Source: Candidatus Anammoximicrobium sp.
GTDB taxonomy: Bacteria > Planctomycetota > Planctomycetia > Pirellulales > Pirellulaceae
Assembly: GCA_012515235.1 (NCBI GenBank)
Contig: JAAYYU010000009.1
Coordinates: 1-64,000, forward strand
Length of the DNA: 64,000 bases
Direction of reading: 5' to 3'
The notes under the pieces are model-generated. The model did no database searches. It saw nothing but the letters and a program-made list of their open reading frames with translations, and was not told where the DNA came from. This document shows, one piece after another, positions 1 through 11,894 of this stretch. Every line of letters begins with the position of its first letter. Position 1 is the stretch's first letter. A program made the position numbers and the translations under genes.

Positions 1-1203
1 AAACCAGCTGAGGCGAAACCGGCTGAGGCGAAACCAGCGGCAGACGGCTCCGCTCGCACCGATCTGCCGCCGGCGACGATGTTAGCCTGGGCCGGCGGAG
101 ACGAGCAGTTATTGGCGCTGGCGGATGCCGAAAAGCAATCCGACGAGGCAGCGCCCACGGCGGCTCCCCAGAGCGGCAAGCAGCCGGCCGGGGAAGCGAC
201 CGAGGCCCAGCCGCAGCAGAAGGCGGTCGCAGGCGACGCCAAGCCGGCGAAGGAGGCAGCGAAGGACGGGCCGGAAAAGACGGCGCCCCGCGACGCTGCC
301 GAAGCGGCATCGCCCGCCAAGCCAGCGGAAAATGTGCGGACCTCCGCGACGTTGACCTTCGACTACAAAATGAACGGTCGAACGGTGCAACACGAAGTGG
401 TCGAAGCCGCGGGCGTTGTGAACGTTCTGCTGAATGAGGAAGAGGACATTACCATCACGCTGAACGGCAAGGACCTGGCGGACAACCCCGACTGGACCAT
501 CGACGATTCGGTGGGATACAAGGAATGGATCGTTACGCTGGACACGCACCGTGCCACGGCCGAGCAGATCTTCCGGCAGATGGAGAAGACGATGCGCCAG
601 GCGCCCGTCTGGTCGTCGTCCAGCAAGATCGGCGGCAAGGTAGCCGGCGACACGCGGAATCTGGCGATCGTGGCCCTGATCACCAGCTGGGTCGGAATCG
701 TGATCTACATCTGGATTCGGTTCCAGAAGGTGGCCTTCGGATTGGCCGCCGTGGTCGCCCTGATCCACGACGTGCTCATCTCCCTGGCGGCGGTCGCCGT
801 CAGCCTCTATTTGGCCAGCGTCTTGGGATTCATGGCCGTCGAGGAATTCAAGATCAGCTTGACCGTGGTCGTCGCCTTTCTGACGATCATTGGTTATTCG
901 GTGAACGATACGATCGTCGTGTTCGACCGCATCCGCGAGGTGCGCGGCAAGAGTCCAACGTTGACCCAGGCGATGGTCAATCGGAGCGTGAATGAGACGC
1001 TCAGCCGGACCTTGCTGACCGGTCTGTGTACGATCGTCAACGCCGTGATCCTGTACGCGATTGGCGGGGAGGGCGTTCACGCTTTCGCCTACGTGCTGTT
1101 CGTCGGCTTCGTGAGCGGGACGTACAGTTCGATTTACATCGCCTCGCCTTTTGTGCTCTGGCTGTACGGCGGAAAGCCAGCGGCGCGGACGACCAATTCG
1201 TAA
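1..1203 (+). CDS. secF: Protein translocase SecF domain, 3' part of a SecD/SecF-type gene (5' end outside window)
   Basis: The frame is open from base 1, so the gene starts upstream of the window; the internal ATG at 79 is probably not the start. The visible part opens with a low-complexity Lys/Pro/Ala/Glu stretch (KPAEAKPAEAKPA, then many AAKP-like units), which looks like a linker. A periplasmic SecF-like region follows, then about five membrane segments carrying the SecF signature NDTIVVFDRIRE. SecF works with SecD beside SecYEG and uses the proton motive force to help pull secreted proteins across the inner membrane. A fusion with SecD is likely, because a stand-alone SecF would not normally carry such a long N-terminal linker, but the SecD part is not visible. 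The family call is firm; the fusion is inferred. Confidence 0.88.
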   Translation, partial: KPAEAKPAEAKPAADGSARTDLPPATMLAWAGGDEQLLALADAEKQSDEAAPTAAPQSGKQPAGEATEAQPQQKAVAGDAKPAKEAAKDGPEKTAPRDAAEAASPAKPAENVRTSATLTFDYKMNGRTVQHEVVEAAGVVNVLLNEEEDITITLNGKDLADNPDWTIDDSVGYKEWIVTLDTHRATAEQIFRQMEKTMRQAPVWSSSSKIGGKVAGDTRNLAIVALITSWVGIVIYIWIRFQKVAFGLAAVVALIHDVLISLAAVAVSLYLASVLGFMAVEEFKISLTVVVAFLTIIGYSVNDTIVVFDRIREVRGKSPTLTQAMVNRSVNETLSRTLLTGLCTIVNAVILYAIGGEGVHAFAYVLFVGFVSGTYSSIYIASPFVLWLYGGKPAARTTNS

Positions 1204-1432
1204 GCGGCTGTCCAGAAACAACGTCGTGGGGCAGAATTCCTTCCGCCCGAGCGGACCGAAGTCCGCTTTACAAAAAAACTGCGCAGTCGATCTTGGACAG
1301 TTGCCCAACCATCCAGGGGTTCTTGCGTAGCAGCCCGATAATCAATGTAATTCGGGCTTCGACACACGACCGCCGCAAAATGCGAAACCATCCCATTGTT
1401 TTGTTTCTCGCCAGAAAGGGAGTTTGTGCTGT

Positions 1433-2617
1433 ATGGCTAAGAAGACGATCCAGGACGTGCCTGTGTCCGGCAAGACGGTTTTGATGCGAGTCGATTTCAA
1501 CGTGCCCTTGGATGACCAGCGGCGCGTCACGGATGATCGACGTGTGCGTTTGGCCCTGCCGTCCATTCGCTCGGTGATCGAGCGCGGCGGGCGACTGATC
1601 CTGATGAGCCACTTGGGGCGCCCGAAGGACGCTCCGGACCCCAAGTACAGCCTGAAGCCGGCCGCCGACAAACTGGCTGAACTGCTGGGCAAGCCGGTCC
1701 ACTTTGCCCACGACGTGATCGGCCCGGACGCCCAATCCAAGGCTGCCGCGCTGCAGGCGGGTGAGGTCCTGGTCCTGGAAAACTTGCGGTTCTATCCTGG
1801 CGAAAAGAAAGGCGACGCCGCGTTCGCCCAGGCCTTGGCCGATATGGCCGACATCTACTGCAACGACGCCTTCGGCACGTGCCATCGGAAGGACGCCTCG
1901 ATGGTGGCCGTGCCGCAAGCGATGGGCAGCAAGCCCAAAGTCGTGGGCTTTCTGGTGGAGAAGGAGATCCAGTATCTGAGCGACGCGATCGCCGCTCCCA
2001 GCCGCCCCTTCGTTGCCATCCTGGGCGGCGCCAAGGTGTCCGACAAGATCAACGTGATCAAGAACCTGCTCACTATCTGCGACCAGGTGCTGATCGGCGG
2101 CGCGATGGCCTATACGTTCTCCCTGGCTCAGGGCGGCCAGGTAGGAAACAGCCTGGTCGAAAAGGACAAACTGGACCTGGCCAAGGAATTGATCGCGGTC
2201 GGGGGCGACAAGCTCGTGTTGCCGGTCGATGACCATTGCGGCGACCGGTTGGCGGCCGACTGCAACAAACAGGTCACGCCCGCCGGGCAAATCCCGGACG
2301 GCTACCTGGGCTTGGATATCGGTCCCCAAACGGCCGAGTTGTACGCGCGACGGATCCGGGACGCAAAGACGATCGTCTGGAACGGACCGATGGGCGTGTT
2401 TGAGATGCCGCCCTTCGACGCCGGCACCAAGGCCGTGGCTCAGGCCGTGGCCGACAGCAGTGCGACCAGCATCATCGGCGGCGGCGACAGCGCGGCGGCC
2501 GTCGAACAACTCGGTTTTGCGGAGCAGGTCTCGCACGTCAGCACCGGCGGCGGCGCCAGCTTGGAGATGCTGGAAGGCAAGAAGTTCGCCGCCGTCGAAC
2601 TGTTGGACGAGAAATAG
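1433..2617 (+). CDS. pgk: Phosphoglycerate kinase
   Basis: This cytoplasmic glycolytic enzyme transfers phosphate from 1,3-bisphosphoglycerate to ADP. The protein is 394 residues, the normal length for the family. It shows the N-terminal signature [11 protein letters not shown], the substrate-binding stretch around [24 protein letters not shown] in the middle and the nucleotide-binding GGGDSAAAV near the C-terminus. The ATG at 1433 (MAKKTIQ) is preferred over an in-frame TTG at 1424 because an AGAAAGGGAG ribosome site lies about 11 bases upstream of it. The gene stands alone: 229 bases separate it from the SecF end, and the next gene converges on it. A weak stem with no T-run follows the stop codon. 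Confidence 0.96.
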   Translation: MAKKTIQDVPVSGKTVLMRVDFNVPLDDQRRVTDDRRVRLALPSIRSVIERGGRLILMSHLGRPKDAPDPKYSLKPAADKLAELLGKPVHFAHDVIGPDAQSKAAALQAGEVLVLENLRFYPGEKKGDAAFAQALADMADIYCNDAFGTCHRKDASMVAVPQAMGSKPKVVGFLVEKEIQYLSDAIAAPSRPFVAILGGAKVSDKINVIKNLLTICDQVLIGGAMAYTFSLAQGGQVGNSLVEKDKLDLAKELIAVGGDKLVLPVDDHCGDRLAADCNKQVTPAGQIPDGYLGLDIGPQTAELYARRIRDAKTIVWNGPMGVFEMPPFDAGTKAVAQAVADSSATSIIGGGDSAAAVEQLGFAEQVSHVSTGGGASLEMLEGKKFAAVELLDEK

Positions 2618-2663
2618 CCTCCGCTCGAGGCCACGGCGACCGGATGCCCAGGCGGCGTGCAAC

Positions 2664-5240
2664 TCACTTTGCCGCCCAGGCGTCCAGCACCAACTGGGCT
2701 CGGGGCGGCGGACGAGATGCGTCCGTTGCCTGACCGGCTCCCAGGCATGTGACCTCCAACAACACGGTGCCCGGCAGGCGCATTCCCGTCGCCGGGATCC
2801 GCCATTCGACCAGTTCTTGCTCGTCCTTGCCTGGCACGAGACGCTTGGCGGCCGGTGTGGATTCGCCCGGCTGGAGGATGTGGGCCTGCCAGGCGCCTTG
2901 CTGAGGAGCGAGGCTGCCCCGCAGAACGATTTCGGAAATTGGGTTCCGGCCCGTCGCCGCCAGCGCCCGGAACAACGCCCGGCCTCCGGGCGATGAGGCG
3001 ATCGTCACCGCGCCCCAAGCGGACCATTCCCAGCGCCCTTGCCGGGGCCGCCAGGCGGTCAGGTCGCCGCTTGTCTCGGCGTCTGCGAGATCCTCGAACT
3101 CGCGCCAGCCGGAGGCGGTCGGCGGCACATCCACGCGGAGCTTGTCGAGCTTCAGCAGATACGCGGAGCTGTCCTGGGGCTTGGCTTGGCAGATGAATCG
3201 CACCACGCCGTCCTGGTCCGGCGATGGATTCAGGAAGGGCAGCGGGTATTCGGTGCCGGTGTCCCGCAGAGACCGCAAATCCTGCCCCACGAACACCGGA
3301 GCCTGCATGGGCACGTGGCCCAAGACGCGGCCCAGGTAGAAGGCGTCGCCTTGCGGGAATTCTGGGGGCGACTGGGCCTGCTGCCGCGACAGGACATTCA
3401 TCTCGAAGGTCCCCCGGTTCGGTCCCCAGAGCGCCGCGGTACCGACGGCAAAATAGCGGGCGGGAGGGAAGGGAACGACGCAGTCCAACCAGTCGCCCGC
3501 GCGGTCGGCCACGTAATGCAAGTATCGGCCGGCACTGGGGTGGTAGTTGTGGTCGACGTCCTCCTCCGCCCGAACCTCGCCGCCCTGCACGCCAGCCGTA
3601 GAAACCAGGTCCTCCGCTTCCTCCTCCCAGTACCGGCGCGAATCCTTCCGGGCGGCAACCGCGGCGAAGGTCGAATGCGGCAGCGGCTCCGCGCGGTCCG
3701 GCAGCGATGGGGCCGCAAACGGCTCCGTCCCGAACCGATACCAAAAGGCCAAGGCCGTGGCCTCGGTCGGCGCACCCTGTCCGTCCTCGCCGGGCGCAAA
3801 GCGGAACACGGCGTCGTGGGCAAACGGCAACGGATCGGTGATGAAATGACGCATCACGCCGCCGAACTGGTCGTCATACAGCGGATGGTTCCAAATCGGC
3901 CGGTTGCCGACGGGGCCGCCGTAAGCGCCCATGAACCACAGCGGCGCCACGCCCTGACCGAGGATGGGCGGGCGGCTGTCTCGGACGAGCGCCAGGACGC
4001 AGTTGCGCACCGCCGGCGGATAGCGGTCGCCGCCCGTGGTGAACAATCCCAGGCCCACCAGGTTGCCGGGGCCGGGCAGGCGGAGCAGCGGTTGCGGATC
4101 GCCGCCGACCGTCACCGGACAGACGGCCCTGGTCGCACACAGACGCCCGCAGGCCTGGGCGTCCCGCTCGGACAACGGCAGAACGCTGGCCCGCACCGAA
4201 CCGGTAAACCGCAGCTTCTCGCCACGATTCAGCAGATCCAGCCGCAGACCCTGGGCAAAGGGCACCGGGAGGTTGAAGTGGAAGGTGTTTTCCGGAAAGT
4301 GGAATCGCGGTTTGTTCACGGACCACGGATACTGGAGCCCGGCCGCCAGCGTCCCGTTGTACGTGTGCCAGCGGTGGCCGATCCACGGGTGTGGGATTCC
4401 CGCCAATTCCGGCAGCGGCAACCGCACGGCAGGCTCCGCCGCGCCGTCGCATCGCAACTCGACGACGACCTCCCGGAGCGAGCCGCTGAGGGCCGGGCTG
4501 GCGTGAATCTCCACGTGGACCAGTTCGCCGCTGCCGGCCACGTCAAGCACCGTCTGGCGGCTCGCCGCCTGCAGGACAAACTCGTGTTGCGTCTGCTGCG
4601 CCTGGGGGTAAGCGCCGGCGGGAAAGGTCGCTCCGGTCCGCAGGATTTCCGCGGCGGCCCGCAACTCCTGGGCGTACGCACCTTGGACGTCGGCCGAAGC
4701 GGGACGCACCTTTGCGCCCGGCTCCAACGTCCGGTAACTGAGGAAGTGGGGCAGCGTCGCCTGGTCCGTCACGATGTGCAGGGATTCGGCAAAGCCCACG
4801 GGCGCGATCAGGTGGCGAAGCGGCCCGCCGCCGAACGCCAGGGGCGCGGGGAACAGGCAACCGGGCGGGCCTGCGGCGCGTGCGGCGGCGTCTTCGGCCG
4901 CTTGAATGGCGTCGTCCATCGTCCCGCTCCACAGCCGGCGGCCATCCGCCCAGAGCGTGAGCGTGGCTTTGCCGTCGGCCACCAGCAGATGGTCGAGCAC
5001 GCCGGGGCCTCGCGCGTCCAGGAGCAAGAAGCCGCCTTCGCCCTCCGGCAGTCGCGGCCGGCCCGGCAGGTGGGCGACGACGTGACGCTCGCCTTCCGGC
5101 GGCCGCGCCAACCAGCGCCAGTCGGCGAGGCAAGCCGGGGAACCGGGCCACGGAAGATCCGCGCCCTGTCCTGCCGGGACGCCTGCTCGAAGCCACAACC
5201 CGAGGAAGAACGCGAGCACCACCCAACGGTTCGGAGTCAT
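2664..5240 (-). CDS. Secreted DUF2961 / GH172-type protein
   Basis: A protein of about 858 residues with a signal peptide (MTPNRWVVLAFFLGLWLRAG, probably cut after GQGAD). The DUF2961 character is seen in LDHLLVADGKATLTLWADG near the N-terminus, SFLSYRTLEPG-like text, and RHFITDPLPFAHDAVFRF followed by ALAFWYRFG in the middle. DUF2961 includes GH172 difructose-anhydride-type enzymes and capsid-like assemblies; the substrate here is unknown. The start at 5240 is chosen because the open frame upstream of it lacks a leader. The C-terminal third has no recognised domain and may be a beta-sandwich carbohydrate-binding part. It is divergent from the alpha-galactosidase gene across 286 bases, so the two may be co-regulated in polysaccharide use. 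Confidence 0.78.
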   Translation of the reverse strand: MTPNRWVVLAFFLGLWLRAGVPAGQGADLPWPGSPACLADWRWLARPPEGERHVVAHLPGRPRLPEGEGGFLLLDARGPGVLDHLLVADGKATLTLWADGRRLWSGTMDDAIQAAEDAAARAAGPPGCLFPAPLAFGGGPLRHLIAPVGFAESLHIVTDQATLPHFLSYRTLEPGAKVRPASADVQGAYAQELRAAAEILRTGATFPAGAYPQAQQTQHEFVLQAASRQTVLDVAGSGELVHVEIHASPALSGSLREVVVELRCDGAAEPAVRLPLPELAGIPHPWIGHRWHTYNGTLAAGLQYPWSVNKPRFHFPENTFHFNLPVPFAQGLRLDLLNRGEKLRFTGSVRASVLPLSERDAQACGRLCATRAVCPVTVGGDPQPLLRLPGPGNLVGLGLFTTGGDRYPPAVRNCVLALVRDSRPPILGQGVAPLWFMGAYGGPVGNRPIWNHPLYDDQFGGVMRHFITDPLPFAHDAVFRFAPGEDGQGAPTEATALAFWYRFGTEPFAAPSLPDRAEPLPHSTFAAVAARKDSRRYWEEEAEDLVSTAGVQGGEVRAEEDVDHNYHPSAGRYLHYVADRAGDWLDCVVPFPPARYFAVGTAALWGPNRGTFEMNVLSRQQAQSPPEFPQGDAFYLGRVLGHVPMQAPVFVGQDLRSLRDTGTEYPLPFLNPSPDQDGVVRFICQAKPQDSSAYLLKLDKLRVDVPPTASGWREFEDLADAETSGDLTAWRPRQGRWEWSAWGAVTIASSPGGRALFRALAATGRNPISEIVLRGSLAPQQGAWQAHILQPGESTPAAKRLVPGKDEQELVEWRIPATGMRLPGTVLLEVTCLGAGQATDASRPPPRAQLVLDAWAAK

Positions 5241-5526
5241 GGCTTGCCTCGACTCTGTTCGCAATGTTTGGCGGTCTCCCTCGCGCCGCCCCGGCGCCGA
5301 AGGCCTTGACGCCCCCGCCCTGATCGCACGGTGTCCGAGCAGGCACACCTCGACCTCGAAGAATATCGCGCCTGTCAGGATTCGCAAGCAGGGACTCGAT
5401 TTGCCTTCGCACGCCCGCCGGCGAGCGGCTCAAAGAACGACCCGGCATCGGGACGTGACGGTGACCGCGACGTGTGTTACCATCCAGGGGCTGCCTGACG
5501 CGCAGGGAAGAAACGAAAGGGACCAG

Positions 5527-7590
5527 ATGAAGACCGGCCTGCTGACCGTTGCCGTTGCGTTGTCGATCTGGGCTGTGGAGACCGCGTGGGCCGTGTCGCC
5601 GACGGCGGCGGAGTTGGCCGAGGCCCGGCTCTGGGCCGCGGCAAGGTTTGCAGGCGTTCAACTCGCGGAACCGCCCCAAGGCGAAGCCGCCTCCGGCGCG
5701 GAGCCGTTCTTTTCGTTCACCTACGACGGCCGGCCGTCGGTCGAGGCGCTAAAGACGTGGGAGTTCCAACGCGAAAGCCGCCCAGGCGGCGCCCGGCAGA
5801 CTCAGCACACGCTTGCCTGGACCGATCCCAAGACCGGTCTGGTGCTGCGGTGCGTGGGGATCGAGTACGCCGATTTCCCAACCGTCGAATGGACGCTGTT
5901 TTTCCGCAATCCCGGCGCTCGCAAGACGCCCATCCTGGCCGACATCCGGGCGTTGGACATCCGGGTCGAGCGTGGGCCGGCGCCGAACCGCGAAGGCGCG
6001 TCATCGGAATTTCGTCTTCATCACCACGTCGGCAGTCCCTGCACCGCCGAGGACTACCGGCCGCTGGAGACGGTCTTGAAGCCGGGGATGACGAAGCGGA
6101 TCGCGGCTGCCGGCGGGCGTCCGACCAACAGCGACTTGTCGTATTTCAACCTGCAGCGATCCGGCGGCGACGGGCTGATCGTCGTCGTCGGCTGGCCGGG
6201 CCAATGGGCGGCGGAGTTCGTGGGCGAGGACGAGTCCCGCGTGCGGATTCGCGCCGGCCAGGAATTGACGCGGCTCAAGCTGCTGCCCGGCGAGGAAATC
6301 CGGACGCCGCGGATAGTGCTGCAGTTCTGGAAGGGCGATCGGCTGCGGTCCCAGAATCTCTGGCGGCGCTGGATGCTGGCCCACAACGTGCCTCGGCTCG
6401 GCGGCCAGTTGCCGCCGCTGATCCTGAGCGCTTCCAGTTCCTACTACTACGAGATCATGTACCGCGCAGACGCGGCGTCGCAGAAGATGTTCTTCGATCG
6501 CTACCTGGAAGAAGGAATGAAGTTGGACTACTGGTGGATGGACGCCGGCTGGTACCCCTGCGATCCCGTCGGCTGGCCCAAGACGGGCACCTGGGAGGTC
6601 GATCGGAGACGGTTCCCGAAGGGCCTGCGCGAGATCAGCGATTACGTCCAGGCCCGCGGCGCCAAGACGATCGTCTGGTTCGAACCCGAGCGGGTCCGCG
6701 CCGACACGGCGCTGGCCCAGGAGCATCCGGAATGGATTCTCGGCGGCTCGCAGGGCGGCGTCCTGAATTTGGGCAACCCGGACGCCTGGACGTGGCTGGT
6801 CGATCACATCGACAAGCTGCTGGTCGAGGAAGGCATCGGCCTGTATCGCCAGGACTTCAACATCGATCCGTTGGCCAAATGGCGGGCAAACGACGCGCCC
6901 GACCGGCAGGGCATGACGGAGATCAAGCACGTGGTGGGCTATCTGGCTTTCTGGGACGAATTGCGCCGCCGGCATCCCGACATGCTGATCGACACCTGCT
7001 CCAGCGGCGGGCGGCGGAACGATCTGGAAACCCTGAAACGCGCCATTCCGCTGTTGCGCAGCGACTACCTGACGCCGGGAATCGCCCAACAGTGCCAGAC
7101 CTACGGCATCGCCTCGTGGATGCCATACTTTGGGATGCCGCTGCAGGATGTCTGGGACAACCTCTACCTGCTGCGCAGCGGGCTGTGCCCCGAACTGACC
7201 CTGCGTTTCGACATGCGCAAACGGGAACGCGATTTCAGCCTGGCTCGCCGTCTGGTTGACCACTGGCGGCAATTCGGCCGGTCTTACCTGGGCGACTACT
7301 ACCCGCTGACTCCCTACACCCTGGATGCGAACGTCTGGATGGCCTGGCAGTTCGACTGCCCCGAATCCGGCGAGGGTCTGGTCCAGGCCTTCCGCCGCGA
7401 GCAGAGCGGCGACGAATCGGCCCGCCTGAAGCTGTACGGGCTGGAGCCGGAGGCCGTGTACACGTTGACCGATCTGGACGTTCCGGGCGCGACCCGAATG
7501 ACCGGCCGCGAATTGACGCAAGACGGACTGTCCATCGCGATCAAGGACCGGCCCGGAGCCGCAATCGTCACCTACGCGAAGAGGAGCTGA
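5527..7590 (+). CDS. Secreted alpha-galactosidase, GH36 type
   Basis: A 687-residue protein with a short signal peptide ending near AWAVS. The beta-sandwich N-terminal half is followed by the GH36/GH-D TIM barrel. YWWMDAGWYP lies at about 335-344, the probable nucleophile is Asp443 in YRQDFN, the CSSGGRRND motif is at about 491-499, and the probable acid/base is Asp513 in LLRSDY. These motifs match retaining alpha-galactosidases (melibiases), which release alpha-linked galactose from oligosaccharides. The ATG at 5527 has GAAAGG six bases upstream. The signal peptide points to a periplasmic or outer location. It pairs divergently with the DUF2961 gene. Activity on another alpha-hexoside (GH36 also covers N-acetylgalactosaminidase) cannot be excluded. 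Confidence 0.88.
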   Translation: MKTGLLTVAVALSIWAVETAWAVSPTAAELAEARLWAAARFAGVQLAEPPQGEAASGAEPFFSFTYDGRPSVEALKTWEFQRESRPGGARQTQHTLAWTDPKTGLVLRCVGIEYADFPTVEWTLFFRNPGARKTPILADIRALDIRVERGPAPNREGASSEFRLHHHVGSPCTAEDYRPLETVLKPGMTKRIAAAGGRPTNSDLSYFNLQRSGGDGLIVVVGWPGQWAAEFVGEDESRVRIRAGQELTRLKLLPGEEIRTPRIVLQFWKGDRLRSQNLWRRWMLAHNVPRLGGQLPPLILSASSSYYYEIMYRADAASQKMFFDRYLEEGMKLDYWWMDAGWYPCDPVGWPKTGTWEVDRRRFPKGLREISDYVQARGAKTIVWFEPERVRADTALAQEHPEWILGGSQGGVLNLGNPDAWTWLVDHIDKLLVEEGIGLYRQDFNIDPLAKWRANDAPDRQGMTEIKHVVGYLAFWDELRRRHPDMLIDTCSSGGRRNDLETLKRAIPLLRSDYLTPGIAQQCQTYGIASWMPYFGMPLQDVWDNLYLLRSGLCPELTLRFDMRKRERDFSLARRLVDHWRQFGRSYLGDYYPLTPYTLDANVWMAWQFDCPESGEGLVQAFRREQSGDESARLKLYGLEPEAVYTLTDLDVPGATRMTGRELTQDGLSIAIKDRPGAAIVTYAKRS

Positions 7591-8053
7591 GCCCTGTGCG
7601 AGAGATCGCGGTCGCGTTTCCAATCAGCCGCAGGGCGCTTGCGAAACGATCGCCAGCGGCCAGGAGGACGCGGCGGCTCGCGGGCCGCGGGCGGGGGTAG
7701 AGCGCCAGGCGGATGACGCCGACAAGCGCACCGGCGGTTGGTCGCTCGCAAGAGGCGGTTCTCGGAGCGTTTGCATTTCGAGCCACCGCGACAGGGTGCA
7801 CCTTCCGCCAGCCCACGCCTCGGGTTGCGCGTGAGCCGCAGCTGTGGAAGGTCGAAACCTCGGCCGGTGCGATCGGGAAAGGAGGAAGCTCGGCAAAGTC
7901 GAATCCCACCCGTGCGGGTCCGAGCCCGCACGGAAATCGCACAAGCAAGGCTACAACGACCACGTCTGTCAGTGCGCCTCGTTGGTGGATGGGCCTGCGA
8001 TTTGTCGTGGACGGGTTGGAAACCCGTCCTACGTGGTTTGCCCCCTGTCAGCC
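7591..8053. other. Gene-poor spacer between convergent genes
   Basis: These 463 bases separate the convergent alpha-galactosidase and cytochrome genes. Open frames here are short, overlap each other, and have neither a ribosome site nor any recognisable family. The only structure noted is the perfect palindrome at 8009-8029, listed separately. The sequence is arginine- and proline-rich in every frame, as expected of non-coding high-GC DNA. Confidence 0.5.
8009..8029. repeat. REP-like palindrome GGACGGGTT-GGA-AACCCGTCC
   Basis: A perfect inverted repeat with 9-bp arms and a 3-base loop. The stem extends further (CGT/ACG) if one T is bulged out. When read through, the core encodes TGFQPV. This phrase is typical of spurious open frames over dispersed intergenic repeats in planctomycete genomes (family knowledge from memory). 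It sits 24 bases past the stop of the leftward cytochrome gene, so it could also act as a weak terminator, although it has no T-run. No second copy was found in this window. Confidence 0.5.
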
Positions 8054-8773
<720 letters not shown>

Positions 8774-8794
8774 GGTTTGTCTCCTTGTGTGCGA

Positions 8795-9913
<1,119 letters not shown>

Positions 9914-9929
9914 GCTTGTTGCTCCTTAG

Positions 9930-11279
9930 TTACTGATCGCTTTTCTTGGCGCCCATCACCCGGTCCTCGTAGGGCAGCGTCCGGCGGAGCGCCAAACCCT
10001 CGTCGCGAACGGGGCGGTTCTGTTGGGCCGCCGCTTGTTGCCGCTCGAACTCCCGCTGATTCTGTTCGGCAAACCGGACGTCGGTCAGCGAGAACAGCAA
10101 GGCCACCAGTTGGTTGATCTCCGCTTCGCTCAGGGCCAACGGCTCAATGCCTCCGTCCAGGTACAGATTGGCTTCGCCGCCCTTGTTGTAATGGTCGATC
10201 ACGTCCCACAGCGTGGCCAGCGAGCCGTCGTGCATATAGGGAGCCGTGATGCCGATGTTCAGGATCAGCGGCGTGCGGAACGCACCGATGTCGGCCCGGT
10301 TGCGAGTCACCATGAAACGGCCCAGTTCGCTCAGGTCCGTGCCGATCGCCAACTCGTCCAGGTTCTGTTCCGAGGCGTCCTTTTCCAGAGCCGTCAGGGC
10401 CTTCTGCGCCAATCCTTCGAAATTCTGACGCTTGGCCGAAACGCCGATGTTGTGGAACCGGTTGTCGCTGCCCAGCGGATTGGAGGGATTCATCGGATGG
10501 CACGCGGCGCAGCGGGCCTTGCCGTTGAACAGCTCCCAGCCGGCTTGGGCCTCCGCGGACAGGGCCGAGGCGTCACCAGCCAGGAAGCGGCGGAAGGGGG
10601 AATCCAGGAACACCAGCGTCCGCTCGAAGGCCCCGATCGCCCGGCCCAAGTCTTCGTAGTTCATTTTTCGGCCGTAGGCCTTCTGGAATGCCTCCTGGTA
10701 CTCCGCGTCGCCCGCGATGGCCTTCAAAGCCTCCGCCTCGCTCGACATGCCCATCTCGATCGGATTCAAGATCGGCTGTCGGGCCTGGTGATCCAGGCTG
10801 GGCGAGCGTCCGTCCCAGAACATCGTCTGCAGCAGGGCCGTATTCAAGACCGTCGGCGCATTGCGCTTGCCAACCTGCCTGCCGATGCCCATCGAGCCGG
10901 GCAAGCGGTCGGTAAATCCTCGCGTCACGTCATGGCACGTCGCGCAGGACACGGTGCCGTCGGCCGACAGCCGCTTGTCGAAGTACAGTTTGCGGCCCAG
11001 CGCCACGCGCTCCGGAGTCAGCGCGTTGTCGTCGGGAACGTGAGCCGCGAACACCACCGGATCGAAAGCCGACGTGGCCTTCACGGCCTCGGCGTCCGGG
11101 ATCAGCTTGCCGAGCAACTCCAATTGGTGTGCGACGGTTGCCGCCCCCAGTTCGTCTCGCGGCACCTCGGCCGCCGGTTCGCCGGCGACGCCTGCACCGG
11201 ACAGTGCGCCCCCCGCCAGGGCGAAGCAGACCGCTGCCAACCACGGTCCGCTGCGGAAAAACCTCGTGGAATCCATCAT
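9930..11279 (-). CDS. Di-haem cytochrome c peroxidase (MauG/CcpA family)
   Basis: A 449-residue periplasmic protein with a signal peptide and two CxxCH haem sites, CATCH (followed by DVTRGFTD) and CAACH (followed by PMN). It has the family's C-terminal stretch FRTPLILNIGITAPYMHDGS. Such enzymes reduce hydrogen peroxide to water with electrons from a small cytochrome, or modify proteins (MauG). Two adjacent ATG codons exist (11279 and 11276); a GGAGGTG site fits the second slightly better. The Fur/PerR gene and bacterioferritin upstream, and the cytochrome lipoprotein downstream, support a role in peroxide defence. Confidence 0.87.
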   Translation of the reverse strand: MMDSTRFFRSGPWLAAVCFALAGGALSGAGVAGEPAAEVPRDELGAATVAHQLELLGKLIPDAEAVKATSAFDPVVFAAHVPDDNALTPERVALGRKLYFDKRLSADGTVSCATCHDVTRGFTDRLPGSMGIGRQVGKRNAPTVLNTALLQTMFWDGRSPSLDHQARQPILNPIEMGMSSEAEALKAIAGDAEYQEAFQKAYGRKMNYEDLGRAIGAFERTLVFLDSPFRRFLAGDASALSAEAQAGWELFNGKARCAACHPMNPSNPLGSDNRFHNIGVSAKRQNFEGLAQKALTALEKDASEQNLDELAIGTDLSELGRFMVTRNRADIGAFRTPLILNIGITAPYMHDGSLATLWDVIDHYNKGGEANLYLDGGIEPLALSEAEINQLVALLFSLTDVRFAEQNQREFERQQAAAQQNRPVRDEGLALRRTLPYEDRVMGAKKSDQ

Positions 11280-11377
11280 TCACCTCCAGTCAAAGGTTCG
11301 GGAGAGACTTGGAAGATCAGGGCAGGCCTTACTTCCACATGGGCGGAAACAAGCGTGTATTGATCCGCACCGACCGT

Positions 11378-11875
11378 TCACTCGGCGGGACGTCCCGCCC
11401 CGCGGGTCTTGCTTCGCTCGATGGATTGCAGCGCCAAATATCGTTCGCCGAACCTGCCCATGTTGTCCAGTTCCTGGTCGTACTGGTCGTAATGACGTTC
11501 CTCGTCCGTCACCAAGTCCTCGAACAGCTTCTTGGACGCCGAGTCCGCATTTGCCCCGCACTCGTTGGCCAACTGGTTGTACAACTTCGCGCTGTCCTCC
11601 TCCATCTGCCGGGCGCACTCCAGCATCTCTTTGACGTCGTGGATCTTCCGCACCTCGGCCGCAGCCACCAACTCCACTTCGCCTTTCAGGAACAGCGCCC
11701 GCTCGGCCAACCGCTCGATGTGCAGCATCTCTTCGATCGCCGTCTGTTTGAACAGGCCGGCGAGCAAGTCGTAGCCTTGATCGTCGCAATGGAAGTGGAA
11801 GTACATGTACTGATGGACCGCCGTCAATTCGTCGGCGACCGCCTGATTCAGCAACGCGATACTCTGCTCGTGCAT
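11378..11875 (-). CDS. bfr: Bacterioferritin
   Basis: A 165-residue four-helix ferritin subunit that stores iron and oxidises Fe(II). The ferroxidase ligands are all visible and sit two residues before the E. coli Bfr numbering: Glu16, Glu49, His52, Glu92, Glu125 and His128. Met50 matches the haem-binding methionine of bacterioferritins. The start at 11875 (MHEQSIALL) is chosen because a GAGGAGAAT ribosome site precedes it and the longer frame adds only an unrelated extension. The C-terminal tail (KTRGAGRPAE) is charged and probably flexible. It lies 19 bases downstream of the Fur/PerR gene, so the pair is probably co-transcribed and iron- or peroxide-controlled. Confidence 0.9.
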   Translation of the reverse strand: MHEQSIALLNQAVADELTAVHQYMYFHFHCDDQGYDLLAGLFKQTAIEEMLHIERLAERALFLKGEVELVAAAEVRKIHDVKEMLECARQMEEDSAKLYNQLANECGANADSASKKLFEDLVTDEERHYDQYDQELDNMGRFGERYLALQSIERSKTRGAGRPAE

Positions 11876-11894
11876 GGTGAATTCTCCTCGGGCT

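Noticed and set aside
2617-2631. Terminator after pgk (GCCTC-N5-GAGGC)
   Set aside because: A 5-bp stem without a T-run is not convincing in high-GC sequence.
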